Under the pieces are notes generated by a model, which did no database searches, was not told where the DNA came from, and saw nothing but the letters and a program-made list of their open reading frames with translations. A stretch of 58,604 bases of DNA from assembly GCA_014240165.1 (NCBI GenBank), contig JAAZXM010000020.1, forward strand, positions 1 to 58,604, given 5' to 3'. Position numbers and translations under genes: made by a program. The stretch comes from Myxococcales bacterium. GTDB taxonomy: Bacteria > Myxococcota_A > UBA9160 > UBA4427. Of this stretch, positions 1 to 9,321 are shown piece after piece; within the stretch, counting starts at the first letter, position 1; each line of letters opens with the position of its first letter.

Positions 1-130
1 GATTTCTGCGCTGTGCGCCCCAGCCCAAGCGTAGGGCGCAACGCTGGCCTCCAGAAGTCGCGACCCGGGGGGATGAAAACCCGGTGAGCGACGGGGCCAC
101 CGCGGACCGACGGCCCAGTTACGGCGCCTC

Positions 131-170
131 CCCGGACTGTCGAGTCCGGGAATGAGGATCTAGACTCGAC
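131..170. repeat. Overlapping alternative hairpins upstream of the P450 gene
   Basis: Bases 131-138 (CCCGGACT) and 143-150 (AGTCCGGG) form a perfect 8-bp stem with a GTCG loop. Bases 139-146 (GTCGAGTC) also pair perfectly with 163-170 (GACTCGAC). The two stems share bases and exclude each other, as in attenuators. There is no T-run after either stem, so this could equally be a factor-dependent terminator of an upstream gene lying outside the window. Nothing else is recognisable in bases 1-219. Confidence 0.45.
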
Positions 171-249
171 CCCGGAAGGCGTTGGGCCTTCTGCTCCAGC
201 GGACGCGCGTCGCCTCGGCGTGCCGCAGAAGAGGAGAGTTCCAGTCGCC

Positions 250-1458
250 ATGGCTTCCAACGAGTCGTCCCCCGAAACGCCGAACGACGTTGCGAGTTTC
301 TTTTCACCTGAGGTCGCAGCGTGCCCCCACGCGACCTATCGCCAAATGGTGGATGACCACCCCGTCGTACGCATGCAGGTCACGAATGCTCCTGTCATCT
401 CGCGCTACGAAGACGTCATGTTCTGCCTTCGCCATCCCGAAATCTTCTCATCCGAGATGGCTGAGCAGATGGCGCTGGGCACGGATCGACCCATGATCCC
501 CCAACAAATCGATCCGCCCGCGCAGACGCGCTACCGCAAGATCCTCGACCCGCGTTTCTCCCGCAAACGCATGCTCGAGATCGAGCCCGCTGTCCGCGCT
601 TCCGCAGGCGAACTTCTCGACGCGTTCGTGGACAAGGGTGAGTGTGATTTCAGCCAACAATACGCGGTCCCGCTCCCTTGCCAGGCCTTCCTACACCTCT
701 TGGGTTTGCCCATCAACGACCTGCCCGAATTGATTCGACTCAAGGACGGAATCATCCGCCCTCAAATCCTCGCAAAAAACGCGTTGGACACGGATGAGGT
801 GAACACCATCCGAGCCAATTGTGGAAAAGAGATCTACGGCTACTTCGAGACTCTCATCAAGGAGAGGAAGCAAGCCCCCCGCGACGATCTCATGAGCTAC
901 CTCCTCGACGTCGAGTTGGACGGAGACAAGCTGAGCCAGAACGATATCCTCGATATTTCATATCTCTTCATCCTGGCCGGGCTGGACACGGTGACTGCAA
1001 CACTCAGCTGCTCCATCGCCTACCTCGCTGCCAACCCCAACCAGCGCGAGGAAATCGTTCGAAATCCCAAAGGCATCGATGCCGCGATCGAGGAACTCTT
1101 GCGTTGGGAAACTCCCGTCGCCGGCGTTCCGCGGCTGGTCAAGGCGGACGTGGAAATCGCCGGCACGCAGATCAAGCAGGGAGAGATGGTCCTGCTCCTC
1201 CTGGGCGCGGCGAATATCGACCCTTCGGAATTCGAAGCCTCGGACGAGGTGAACTTTGACCGGAGTCGTAACCGGCACATTGCTTTCGGAGGAGGCCCGC
1301 ACCGCTGCCTGGGCTCGCACCTGGCGCGGATGGAATTGCGGGTAGGACTCGAAGAATGGCATCGGAGGGTGCCGAACTATCGCATCCCGGACGGCGAAGT
1401 TCTGGCCTACACACCGGGCATCCGAGATATCCGGTACCTGCCGCTGGTCTGGGATTAA
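250..1458 (+). CDS. Cytochrome P450 (bacterial class I type)
   Basis: This is a soluble heme monooxygenase of about 402 aa, the usual length for bacterial P450s fed by ferredoxin. Visible motifs are the I-helix oxygen-activation stretch AGLDTVTA near residue 242, the K-helix ExxR as EELLR near 281, and the heme loop FGGGPHRCLG with the thiolate ligand at about Cys353. I chose ATG 250 because a GAGGAG Shine-Dalgarno-like run lies about 12 nt upstream; GTG 220 is an in-frame alternative that would place that run inside the gene. No ferredoxin or reductase gene is adjacent; the ferredoxin at 5668 is of a different class. The substrate cannot be told from sequence. The stop overlaps the stop of the convergent uppP gene. 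Confidence 0.93.
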   Translation: MASNESSPETPNDVASFFSPEVAACPHATYRQMVDDHPVVRMQVTNAPVISRYEDVMFCLRHPEIFSSEMAEQMALGTDRPMIPQQIDPPAQTRYRKILDPRFSRKRMLEIEPAVRASAGELLDAFVDKGECDFSQQYAVPLPCQAFLHLLGLPINDLPELIRLKDGIIRPQILAKNALDTDEVNTIRANCGKEIYGYFETLIKERKQAPRDDLMSYLLDVELDGDKLSQNDILDISYLFILAGLDTVTATLSCSIAYLAANPNQREEIVRNPKGIDAAIEELLRWETPVAGVPRLVKADVEIAGTQIKQGEMVLLLLGAANIDPSEFEASDEVNFDRSRNRHIAFGGGPHRCLGSHLARMELRVGLEEWHRRVPNYRIPDGEVLAYTPGIRDIRYLPLVWD

Positions 1459-2267
1459 GCTCCGCTCAAGAGTGTCCAGAGCAGGAACAGGCTTCCCACT
1501 ACCCAGACGTAGGCGGCAAAGAGGTAAAAACGACCGCTTTCCAGCATGCGAACGAAGGCCCAGAGGGCGGCCAGGCCCGCCACCAATGCCGTTGCGCTCC
1601 CGTAGACCAGGCCGCTGATCTCCTGGGAGCCGGCCCCAGCCAGGTCGGGGAAGGTCAGTACGGCCGCCCCCGATATGGCGATGATGCCGAGCAGGAAGGA
1701 AAACTCCGCGGCTGCCGCCGGCGCCAGACCCAAGGCGAGGGCGATCGCCACCGTCGTGCCGCTACGCGAGATCCCGGGCAAGATTGCAAGCGCCTGGCCG
1801 CAGCCGACCCACAAGGCGACCCGCCATCCCAGAACACCGGGACGGCCTTGGGAGAGTTCTTCCCGTGCCCTGGGCGCCGTTCTTCGGGTCGTCCAGAGAA
1901 TGCCCCCAGTCACGAGCAGCGCGAGGCCGGTGAACACCGGGTTCTCGAACTGGCGCTCGATGAAGCCCCGGGCCGACAAGCCGATCAGCACCGCGGGCAA
2001 GGTTCCGAGAGCCAGCATCCCCAGGTAGTGAAGCGCCTCGGGCTTACGGGACAGGACGCCCACCACGAGAGAAGCGATCCTTGCTCGGTAATAGATCGCG
2101 ATGGCGAGCAGGGTCGCCACGTGGACCGCCACTTCGAAGAGCAGCCCGCCGGTCCCCTGAATTCCGAAGAGCGATTTGAAGATCACCAGGTGGCCGGAGC
2201 TCGACACTGGAAAAAACTCGGTCAGGCCCTGGATGATGCCCAGCCATAGGGCCTCGGCGTGGCTCAA
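1455..2267 (-). CDS. uppP: Undecaprenyl-diphosphatase UppP (BacA)
   Basis: This integral membrane phosphatase recycles undecaprenyl diphosphate to the monophosphate carrier used in peptidoglycan and O-antigen export. Both family signatures are present: QGLTEFFPVSSSGHL near residues 14-28 and PGISRSGTT in the middle of the protein, each with the Ser/His/Arg residues typical of the active site. There are several hydrophobic helices. The TTG at 2267 gives an N-terminus (SHAEALWLGIIQG) matching the family and a purine-rich GGAAGAGGA run just upstream; GTG 2288 is the longer alternative. The gene converges on the P450 and shares a 4-bp stop overlap with it. Confidence 0.93.
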   Translation of the reverse strand: MSHAEALWLGIIQGLTEFFPVSSSGHLVIFKSLFGIQGTGGLLFEVAVHVATLLAIAIYYRARIASLVVGVLSRKPEALHYLGMLALGTLPAVLIGLSARGFIERQFENPVFTGLALLVTGGILWTTRRTAPRAREELSQGRPGVLGWRVALWVGCGQALAILPGISRSGTTVAIALALGLAPAAAAEFSFLLGIIAISGAAVLTFPDLAGAGSQEISGLVYGSATALVAGLAALWAFVRMLESGRFYLFAAYVWVVGSLFLLWTLLSGA

Positions 2268-2351
2268 TCCTCTTCCCCCCCATCCCACAAGGCTGATTGA
2301 CGAGTCCCACCTCTTCAGGAGACGGGCTCAAGAACAGGAGAAGAGCCTGAT

Positions 2352-2383
2352 CCCGGCGCGGATGCTATCGAAACAGCGCCGGG
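2352..2383. repeat. Inverted repeat between divergent uppP and thrH
   Basis: CCCGGCGC at 2352-2359 is perfectly complementary to GCGCCGGG at 2376-2383, with a 16-nt loop. It lies in the 185-nt gap between the two divergent starts, about 70 nt before thrH. It could be an operator or leader hairpin, and I see no T-run. Confidence 0.35.
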
Positions 2384-2452
2384 AGCGGTAGATTCAGCCC
2401 GGGCCAAACGAGCCTGAATGAGGGGCCCGAACAACAGCAGGAGGAAGATCGC

Positions 2453-3064
2453 GTGGAAATTGCCTGTCTCGACCTCGAAGGAGTTCTGATTCCCGAGGTC
2501 TGGATCAACGTCGCGGAGAGGACTGGGATCGAGGCTCTGCGGGCGACGACCCGGGATATTCCCGACTACGACGAACTCATGCGCCAGCGACTGAGAATCC
2601 TGGACGAACACAATCTGGGCATTCAAGATATCCAGGAAGTCATCGCCACCATGAGCCCCCTGGAAGGAGCCCAGGAATGCCTCGACTGGCTCCGCGAGAA
2701 CTTCCAAGTGGTGATCCTCTCGGACACCTTCTACGAATTCGCCGAGCCCTTCATGCGCCAATTGGGTTGGCCAACCCTCCTCTGCCACAGGCTGGTGATC
2801 GACGACCAGGGCCGGGTAGCTGACTATGCCATTCGCCAGACGGATCCCAAGCGGCAATCCGTACGCGCCTTCCAGGGTCTCAAATACCGCTGCATCGCGA
2901 CCGGCGATTCCTACAACGACACGTCCATGCTCGCCCAGGCGGAAGCCGGCATACTCTTCTGCCCCCCCCAGAACGTGATCAATGAATTCCCGCAATTCCC
3001 GGTCGCCAACGACTACGACGCGCTCAGGGCCGAGTTCGCCAGGGCCTCGGAGCGCGAAATCTGA
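2453..3064 (+). CDS. thrH: ThrH-type phosphoserine phosphatase / homoserine phosphotransferase
   Basis: This HAD-superfamily enzyme has 203 aa. Characterised ThrH proteins dephosphorylate phosphoserine and can pass the phosphate to homoserine, linking serine and threonine synthesis. The nucleophile motif is the ThrH-specific variant DLEGVLIPEVW near residue 7 in place of DxDxT. It is followed by ILSDTFYEF (motif II), the DPKRQS lysine region, and GDSYNDTSML (motif IV). The protein is close to the Pseudomonas ThrH sequence as I recall it along its whole length. The GTG start is well supported by AGGAGGA at 2439-2445, 7 nt upstream. It stands alone between divergent uppP and convergent typA. 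Confidence 0.93.
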   Translation: MEIACLDLEGVLIPEVWINVAERTGIEALRATTRDIPDYDELMRQRLRILDEHNLGIQDIQEVIATMSPLEGAQECLDWLRENFQVVILSDTFYEFAEPFMRQLGWPTLLCHRLVIDDQGRVADYAIRQTDPKRQSVRAFQGLKYRCIATGDSYNDTSMLAQAEAGILFCPPQNVINEFPQFPVANDYDALRAEFARASEREI

Positions 3065-3091
3065 ATCCCGCGCGCGGGCGGCGGATCCGCT

Positions 3092-4900
3092 TCAGCGTTT
3101 GCGCAGGTTGGCCGCGAGGGTGCGCTTTCGCAGGCGGAGATTCTTGGGCGTCACCTCGAGAAGTTCGTCGTCCTGGATCCACTCCATGGCGGTCTCGATG
3201 GTGAGTTTCCGATGGGGGGTGATCAGGATGCTGTCGTCTTTTCCCGCGGCCCGCATGTTATCGAGCTTCTTCGCCCGGCAGACGTTGACGTTGAGGTCTC
3301 CGGGCCGACGCGCTTCGCCCACCACCTGCCCTTCGTAGACAGCCTGACCGGTAGGGACGAAGAGTGTTGCCCGTTCCTGGATCTTGAAAATCGCATGGGG
3401 CGTCGTCTGTCCCGTATCGGTGGCCACGATGGCGCCGATATTTCGGCCCTCGAGATCGCCCGCGTGGGGTTCATAGCCCCGAACCGCGCGATACATGATT
3501 CCCTCTCCCCGGGTATCGGTGAGAAATTCGTTCCGGTAGCCGAATAGACAGCGACTGGGAACGATGAAACGGAGGTGAATTCGGTCGCCCTTGTGCTCCA
3601 TCAACTCCATGCGGCCCTTTCGCTCGGCGAGCTTTTCCATCACCGAACCCGCAAAGCCGTCGGGTACGTCGATGACCACGTCTTCAACGGGCTCACAGCG
3701 CTGGCCATCGATCTCACGAAGAATGATCTCCGGGCGCGAAACCGCGAACTCGTAGGCTTCCCGTCGCATGGTCTCGACCAAAACAGCGATCTGCAATTCT
3801 CCCCGCCCCGCCACCTCGAACGCGTCCTGACGCTCTGTATCCTCGATCAGAATCGAGATATTGCTCAAAGCCTCCCGGGTGAGGCGATCACGAATCTGTC
3901 GGCTCGTGACATAACGTCCTTCCCGGCCCGCGAAGGGCGATGTATTGACGAGGAAGTTGACCTTGATGGTGGGCGGATCGATCGCGATCCGCGGCAAGGG
4001 CAGAAGCGCGTCGGGTCGGCAGACTGTGTCGCCCACCTCGATGGAATCCACTCCTGCCAGGATCACCAAATCGCCCGCCTTGGCCTCCTCGAGATCGACC
4101 CTCTCGATGCCGCGTGTCCCGAAGAGCTTCGTCACGCGAAAACCTTCGGGGTCACCTTCCGCCGGGATTCGGACCACCTGATCGCCCCGCACCATCTTTC
4201 CCTGGTTCACCCGCCCAATCACCAGACGGCCCACGAACGAGTCATAACCCAGGGTCACCGCTTGAAATTGCAAGGGCGCACTCACATCACATTCGGGCGC
4301 CGGAGCAAATTCGAGAATCGTATCGAGTACGGGGATCAGATCCTGCATCGGGACGGAAAGGTCCCGGGTGGAGAGACCCTGTTTAGCCGAGGCATAGACA
4401 ACCGGGAAATCGAGCTGCTGATCGTTGGCGTTGAGTTCCACCAGCAGGTCGAAGACCTGATCCAGGATCTCCTCGCTTCGCGCCTCGGGACGATCGATCT
4501 TGTTCACCACGAGAATCGGCCGCAACCCATGCTCCAGGGCCTTGCGCAAAACGAAGCGCGTCTGGGGCATCACCCCTTCGACGGAATCGACCAGGAGCAG
4601 GACCGCATCCACCATGCCCAGGACACGCTCCACCTCGCCCCCGAAATCTGCATGCCCCGGGGTATCGACGAGCTGGATCCGGACGCCTTTGTAGTCGATG
4701 GCGGTGCTCTTGGACTGGATCGTGATTCCCCGCTCGCGCTCCAGATCGCCCGAATCCATCACGCGATCTTCGATCACCTGGTGGGCTTCGAATGCGCCAC
4801 AGGCCTTCAGCAAGCCGTCGACGAGCGTCGTCTTACCGTGGTCGACGTGCGCCACGATCGCGAGATTGCGCAAATCGGATCGGAGTTTGGAATTCGGCAT
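3092..4900 (-). CDS. typA: Ribosome-associated translational GTPase TypA/BipA
   Basis: This is a translation-factor GTPase of 602 aa, the standard TypA length, which binds ribosomes and supports assembly and stress or cold adaptation. G-domain motifs are clear at the N-terminus: AHVDHGKTT near residues 16-24 (G1), DTPGHADFG (G3) and NKID (G4). The EF-G-like C-terminal half includes the TypA-typical stretch FRTDTRGEG-like sequence (here [14 protein letters not shown]). It starts at ATG 4900 with only a weak ribosome-binding site. It runs convergent to thrH with a 27-nt gap and sits upstream of, but apart from, the signalling gene at 4944. Confidence 0.96.
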   Translation of the reverse strand: MPNSKLRSDLRNLAIVAHVDHGKTTLVDGLLKACGAFEAHQVIEDRVMDSGDLERERGITIQSKSTAIDYKGVRIQLVDTPGHADFGGEVERVLGMVDAVLLLVDSVEGVMPQTRFVLRKALEHGLRPILVVNKIDRPEARSEEILDQVFDLLVELNANDQQLDFPVVYASAKQGLSTRDLSVPMQDLIPVLDTILEFAPAPECDVSAPLQFQAVTLGYDSFVGRLVIGRVNQGKMVRGDQVVRIPAEGDPEGFRVTKLFGTRGIERVDLEEAKAGDLVILAGVDSIEVGDTVCRPDALLPLPRIAIDPPTIKVNFLVNTSPFAGREGRYVTSRQIRDRLTREALSNISILIEDTERQDAFEVAGRGELQIAVLVETMRREAYEFAVSRPEIILREIDGQRCEPVEDVVIDVPDGFAGSVMEKLAERKGRMELMEHKGDRIHLRFIVPSRCLFGYRNEFLTDTRGEGIMYRAVRGYEPHAGDLEGRNIGAIVATDTGQTTPHAIFKIQERATLFVPTGQAVYEGQVVGEARRPGDLNVNVCRAKKLDNMRAAGKDDSILITPHRKLTIETAMEWIQDDELLEVTPKNLRLRKRTLAANLRKR

Positions 4901-4943
4901 GAGGGCTGGGCCTGAAGGCGCGCGCAGGCTAGCGCGCCCGCCG

Positions 4944-5618
4944 TCAAACCGCTGGCAGTGTCAGGGTAAAACACGTTCGATCACCCGCGCGCTCCGCCCT
5001 GAAGCTCCCGCCCTGCTTGCCCAAGATGCTCTCGGCGACCAGGCAGAGGAGCGGCCGTCCCCGCCGCATCTGTTCGTGATACCCCTCTGGATCCTCGCCC
5101 GCGGGTCCGTCGTCCTCGATGACCAGCGCCACGTCCGAGTCTCGGCTTTCGGCACGCATGACCACGGTCCCCGTACGAGAAACCGACTCCAAGGCCAGGT
5201 AGAGAAAGCTCTGGATCAGGCGCTGGATCGCCCCCACATCCACCCGAACCGATGGCAGGTCGGGGTCAGAGATGAATTTCAGCGCCACGCCCCGGGACCC
5301 ATGGCCCGCCATCAACCCCTCCAGGGTCTGTACCAGCCGCGCGGCCGGGACCTCCTCGAAAGTGCCCGCATCTGGCGAGAGCAAAGGCCGCACCAGACTC
5401 AAAAGCGCGGCGGATCGAGCCGACAGGTCATCCAGATCGACGGAAGTCCGGGCCAGATCTTTCGGCCCCATTTCATCGTCGAGCAGGTGGGCGTGAAGAC
5501 GGAGCGCCCCCATCAAATTCCCGAGTTCGTGACAAAGCGCATACACGAACTCGCAATCTTCCCTGAAAGAATCTCGCCGATAGTCGGATCGGTCCGAGAT
5601 TCCCCTCGATTCAGTCAA
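4944..5618 (-). CDS. ChpT-like histidine phosphotransferase / degenerate histidine kinase
   Basis: This soluble two-domain protein of 224 aa has no sensor or membrane segment. The N-terminal half is a DHp-type helical hairpin with a candidate phosphoacceptor in CHELGNLMGALRLHAHLL. The C-terminal half has the HATPase fold pattern but lacks key ATP-binding features. The N-box position reads IQSFLYLALESV without the Asn, the G1 region is EDDGPAGED, and the glycine-rich G2 lid is replaced by RGRPLLCLVAES. This pattern is typical of ChpT/Spo0B-like phosphotransferases that relay phosphate without binding ATP. TTG 5618 is taken as the start because GGGGGA lies 7 nt upstream. It is divergent from the ferredoxin gene; its partners are not identifiable here. 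Confidence 0.7.
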   Translation of the reverse strand: MTESRGISDRSDYRRDSFREDCEFVYALCHELGNLMGALRLHAHLLDDEMGPKDLARTSVDLDDLSARSAALLSLVRPLLSPDAGTFEEVPAARLVQTLEGLMAGHGSRGVALKFISDPDLPSVRVDVGAIQRLIQSFLYLALESVSRTGTVVMRAESRDSDVALVIEDDGPAGEDPEGYHEQMRRGRPLLCLVAESILGKQGGSFRAERAGDRTCFTLTLPAV

Positions 5619-5667
5619 GCCAGAGTCCCCCGTCTTTCTCGCATGACCTGTATACTACGCCCTGACT

Positions 5668-6057
5668 ATGAACTCTGCACGACTCGGAAAGATCGCGACC
5701 AAACTTCACCTCGGCGACGCCTCCCGTCATATCTTTCTCTGCGTTGGGGGGAAGTGCGCATCGGAATCCGTCCAACAGGAAACTTGGGCGTTTCTGAAGC
5801 AGAGACTCGCGGAGTTGGGGCTGGTTGACGTCGAGGGCGGTGTCCTCCGCTCCAAGGCCGAATGCCTACGGGTCTGCATGGGAGGTCCCGTCGCCGTGGT
5901 CTACCCCGAAGGCGCCTGGTACCGGGATTGCCACCGCGAGAACCTGGAGCGGATCATTCAAACCCACCTAATTGGCGGCGAGCTCGTCGAGGACCTGCTG
6001 ATCGCGACGAACGCCCTCGCGCAGGGGCCCAGCGCCCCAGGCTCCCCGACGAAGTGA
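5668..6057 (+). CDS. Thioredoxin-fold [2Fe-2S] ferredoxin-like protein
   Basis: This small protein (129 aa) resembles the thioredoxin-like [2Fe-2S] ferredoxins. Four cysteines could ligate the cluster: Cys25 and Cys30 in [11 protein letters not shown], and Cys66 and Cys70 in [10 protein letters not shown]. The family-typical [12 protein letters not shown] follows. It probably serves as a small electron carrier or cluster donor. A TATACT box at 5651-5656 ends 11 nt before the ATG, so the transcript may have almost no leader. Its stop overlaps the GTG start of the PP2C gene (GTGA at 6054-6057), which implies coupled translation. Confidence 0.85.
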   Translation: MNSARLGKIATKLHLGDASRHIFLCVGGKCASESVQQETWAFLKQRLAELGLVDVEGGVLRSKAECLRVCMGGPVAVVYPEGAWYRDCHRENLERIIQTHLIGGELVEDLLIATNALAQGPSAPGSPTK

Positions 6058-6902
6058 GCGCAAAGGCCTCGACCGAGTCGGGCGCGCTCCTGGGCCGCCA
6101 GCACCACGAACTCGGCGCTATGGCCACCCTGGCTGGCGGGTCAGCCGCCATCGCCCTTTCATGCGGAGGTGCGGCCAAAACCTACGACCACACCGAGCCC
6201 AACGAGGATGCCGCCTTCTTCTTTCGAGGCCCCGGCGGCTGGCTGCTCGCTGTAGCCGATGGTCACCATGGCGCCACGGGCTCAGAGGCCGTCATCAACT
6301 ACATCGCGACCCACCTGGCCGATGACTGGACCGGCAGCCGCTCCCTGGGCTTCGACACCGAGAGCTGGCAGCAATGCGCCGAGGGCATCCTTTTCGATTG
6401 CGGCCGGGCGGTCCTGCGAAGGGCGGCGGAGTCCGGCGTTCGCCCGGCGCCGACCACGCTCTCCCTGGCCCTGATCCGGCCGTCGGAATCCGCCCTGGCC
6501 TGGATCTGCATGGGAGACAGTCATCTCTTCCGATCCGGTCCCAAAGGAATAGACGACCTGGGCTGGGCTTCCCTCGAACGCGAGGACCGGTATTTCCTCG
6601 GATACGAAGCCGCCTCGCGCCAGGGCATGGCGAGCCGCTCGGTTTCGGGATATCGCGATCTCGAGAATACCGAGGCATTGGTGTTGGCCACCGACGGCCT
6701 TTCGGAGATCGGGATCGGGGTGCCCAACCCCAGCCAGGCGGTAGCCGATGCCCTGAAGTCGAGTAAAAACGCCGCCGCCGACCAATCCGCCCTGGAAACC
6801 GTGAAACATCTCGGCGAGACCACGATGGAGACTCACGTGAAGAACCGCGCCGGCGACAACATCGCCCTGGCGGTGCTGGATCTGCGGCCAGGCCCGTCCT
6901 AG
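6054..6902 (+). CDS. PP2C-family serine/threonine phosphatase-like protein
   Basis: This protein of about 282 aa has PPM/PP2C metal-binding motifs: EPNEDAAFF (motif 1), [13 protein letters not shown] (DGH motif), [18 protein letters not shown] and a closing [10 protein letters not shown]. These are the Asp residues that hold the two metal ions. It is expected to dephosphorylate Ser/Thr in a regulatory circuit. The GTG start at 6054 overlaps the ferredoxin stop. An internal ATG at 6120 is possible but would cut into the region before the fold. It has no transmembrane segment. Its stop overlaps the end of the convergent oxidoreductase gene by 4 bp. Confidence 0.85.
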   Translation: MSAKASTESGALLGRQHHELGAMATLAGGSAAIALSCGGAAKTYDHTEPNEDAAFFFRGPGGWLLAVADGHHGATGSEAVINYIATHLADDWTGSRSLGFDTESWQQCAEGILFDCGRAVLRRAAESGVRPAPTTLSLALIRPSESALAWICMGDSHLFRSGPKGIDDLGWASLEREDRYFLGYEAASRQGMASRSVSGYRDLENTEALVLATDGLSEIGIGVPNPSQAVADALKSSKNAAADQSALETVKHLGETTMETHVKNRAGDNIALAVLDLRPGPS

Positions 6903-8053
6903 CGCACCCGTCCTTGCAACAGGGCGGCGACCCGTTCACCGATCGCGAGAGAAGCGGTGAGCCCGGGCGATTCGATGCCAATGCAATTGATCAGGCCTGG
7001 CGCCCCCGCATCCGTTTCCTCCTGTACCACGAAATCTCGAAAACCTTCTCCCGGGCCTGCGAGCTTTGATCGCACCCCCGCGAAATCGGCCACGAGTTGA
7101 TCTTCGCGAACCTCGGGCAGGTAACGACGCACGGCCGAGGCAAAGCGCCCGGCCGCTGCCGGATCCACGCCGAAATCGATCTTTTCCGTGTAGTGCGCGT
7201 CGGGGCCGAAGCGCAGCCCCCCGTTCAGGTCCGGCGTGGCGTGGATTCCGAGCCCCCCGGCTTCGGCTTCGGATGGGGACGGCGGCACCGGGTAGACGAG
7301 ATGAGACAGGCGTAGCCCCGCGGACGCCTGGAGGGCGAAATAGTTGCCCTTGCACGGCCTCTGGCGATAACCCCGGGCATCGATGTCGATCCCCGCCGCC
7401 TGGGCCAGGCTGTCGCTGGCGAGCCCCCCGGCGTTGATCACCACCTCGCACGCCAGAGACTCCTCGTCCTCGCCCCCCGCCGTTCGGACGACCACTTGCC
7501 AGCCCCCGGATCCGCGAGCGAGGCCGATCACTTCGTGATTGAGCAGGAGGGTGGCGCCCTGGGCTTCCGCTTCGGCGAGTAGGGAGAGCGCAAAGCGGGC
7601 GGCGTCCAAGATCCCGCTTTCCGGGGAATAGAGCGCCCCGGCCACCGCCAGCGCCGGCTCCCGGATCTGGGTATCCCGGGCACCCAGCATCCGCAGCCCG
7701 GGCACACCGTTGGCCTGGCCGCGGGCGATCAACGCCTCGAGCTTCGTCAGTTCCGCCTCGTCGCTGGCCACCACCAGCTTGCCAAGCTTTCGGTGGGGCA
7801 CGCCGCGAGCCTCGAGCCATGCGTAGAGAAGTTCCCGACCCCGGCAACAGAGATCGGCCTTCAGGCTACCCGGTGGATAGTAGAGACCCGCGTGAATGAC
7901 CTGGCTGTTGCGGCTGGTGGCTTCTTGCCCGATCCCCGCGCGCCGCTCCAGGATCAGCACCGAGCGACCGGTCCGGGCCAATTCCGAAGCCGCTGCCAGC
8001 CCCACGACCCCCGCCCCCACCACGACCGCGTCGAAGCCGGGGGAGAGCCCCAT
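6899..8053 (-). CDS. FAD-dependent oxidoreductase, L-2-hydroxyglutarate oxidase (LhgO)-like
   Basis: This DAO-type flavoprotein has 384 aa. The N-terminal dinucleotide-binding motif is VVVGAGVVGLAAASELA, and the family motif ATSRNSQVIHAGLYYPPGSLKADLC follows near residues 43-65. The latter is characteristic of LhgO/L2HGDH enzymes, which oxidise L-2-hydroxyglutarate to 2-oxoglutarate and pass electrons to oxygen or quinones. The C-terminal GIESPGLTASLAIG closes the FAD site. It is the last gene of a leftward three-gene operon and starts 2 nt after the antiporter stop. The exact substrate is inferred from family resemblance only. Confidence 0.85.
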   Translation of the reverse strand: MGLSPGFDAVVVGAGVVGLAAASELARTGRSVLILERRAGIGQEATSRNSQVIHAGLYYPPGSLKADLCCRGRELLYAWLEARGVPHRKLGKLVVASDEAELTKLEALIARGQANGVPGLRMLGARDTQIREPALAVAGALYSPESGILDAARFALSLLAEAEAQGATLLLNHEVIGLARGSGGWQVVVRTAGGEDEESLACEVVINAGGLASDSLAQAAGIDIDARGYRQRPCKGNYFALQASAGLRLSHLVYPVPPSPSEAEAGGLGIHATPDLNGGLRFGPDAHYTEKIDFGVDPAAAGRFASAVRRYLPEVREDQLVADFAGVRSKLAGPGEGFRDFVVQEETDAGAPGLINCIGIESPGLTASLAIGERVAALLQGRVR

Positions 8054-8055
8054 CG

Positions 8056-9321
8056 CTACTTGCCCGGATTTTCGGCCGCCGAGTCCAGGGCGGCGAACTC
8101 TTTTTCACCCAATGTTTTCCCCCGCAAGAGCAAAAAGAAAACCCGCCGGGTCTGGGGTGAGCCCCGGGTCAGGAGATAAACCGACAAGGTGAGGTAGATG
8201 CCCGTGAAGGCCCAGCGCACCGCCGCAGAGGGAAAACAAAGTTGAATCCCGAAAAGCAACATCAGCGCCAAGGCCTCGCGCCGGCCGAAACGGAAATCCG
8301 CCACGAGAATGACGGCGAAGAGCGATTGGGCCGAAGTCAGCAGCAACTCCTGGGATTGCCGGGCGTCCAGGGGAAGCCCGGAGAAACCTCCGAGAGACAA
8401 CGCGTAGGCGATGGGAATGGCCCCGACGAGGAGCGTCCATTGGTTGACCTTGGAGGAGATCAGCGCGCCAATACCCACGCTGCCCCGGAGTTTCCAGGCG
8501 AAGATCAGGGCGATCACGAATTCCGGCGCTTCCGAGGCCAGGGGGGCCACCCATTGCACCAGGAGGAATTCATCGATGGCCCGGGAACGCCCCACCGAAA
8601 CCAGGCTCTCGGCAAAGGGTTCCGCCGAAATAAAGATCGCGAAGCCGGCAAAGACGAAGAGCAGGACCGACCAGATTCGCCGGCCCATGGGCTTGAATTC
8701 CTCATCGATGAGCAGAGCGGGGCCATCCAACTCGGTCTCGGCCTCCTCGCCCTGCATCGCTTCCCGCACCCAGCAGACGAAGAGCGTCAACAGCACCATG
8801 CTATCGAAGAGGTTGATGGTGCCCGAAAGGGGAATCAGGAACGAATACAGGGTGGCCCAGATCAGGTAACGGATTTCGAGTTGTTGCGGAGCATTGACCC
8901 GCAACGCCGAGGTTCCGGAACGCTGGCAACCGACCAAAACCACCACGGCCCAGCCCAGGCCAATCAACAAACGGTTGGCGCCGGTCATATTCGCCACGGC
9001 ATAAGCCGCATAGGTGGGATCCTTGCCCGCGGTCCAGGCGAAATGAAGATCCACGGCGTATTCGGGCAGGACCCCCATCAGCGCAAGCAACAACAAAGCC
9101 AATGCCTGGGGAATCTCGCGTTCTGCCAACTCGCACGCCCAGGAGAGCATGAAGGCCGCGCCCAGGATGGAGAGCCCCGCCATGGTGGCCACCCATTCGG
9201 CCGCGATCCCGAGCCCACCCCAGGCCTCGGCCATGATCCAGGGCACAGGGAGCGCCAAGGCAAACCCGAACCAGATCAGATCTCGGCGCGGCAGGTGATG
9301 GTGGTGGTCCCCTCGTTTCAT
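8056..9321 (-). CDS. Sodium/calcium-exchanger-family cation antiporter
   Basis: This membrane protein of about 421 aa has some ten hydrophobic helices in two inverted halves separated by an acidic loop (EGEEAETELDGPALLIDEEFKPMG). Each half carries an alpha-repeat-like motif with the key Glu: GVLPEYAVDLHFAW in the first and PLASEAPEFVIALIFAW in the second. Asn-containing segments follow (NMTGANRLL and SSKVNQWTLL). This is the CaCA architecture; the ion is unknown. The N-terminus has an unusual HHHH run. ATG 9321 overlaps the pfkB stop (ATGA), so upstream in-frame extension is unlikely. It lies in an operon between the sugar kinase and the LhgO-like gene. Confidence 0.85.
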   Translation of the reverse strand: MKRGDHHHHLPRRDLIWFGFALALPVPWIMAEAWGGLGIAAEWVATMAGLSILGAAFMLSWACELAEREIPQALALLLLALMGVLPEYAVDLHFAWTAGKDPTYAAYAVANMTGANRLLIGLGWAVVVLVGCQRSGTSALRVNAPQQLEIRYLIWATLYSFLIPLSGTINLFDSMVLLTLFVCWVREAMQGEEAETELDGPALLIDEEFKPMGRRIWSVLLFVFAGFAIFISAEPFAESLVSVGRSRAIDEFLLVQWVAPLASEAPEFVIALIFAWKLRGSVGIGALISSKVNQWTLLVGAIPIAYALSLGGFSGLPLDARQSQELLLTSAQSLFAVILVADFRFGRREALALMLLFGIQLCFPSAAVRWAFTGIYLTLSVYLLTRGSPQTRRVFFLLLRGKTLGEKEFAALDSAAENPGK

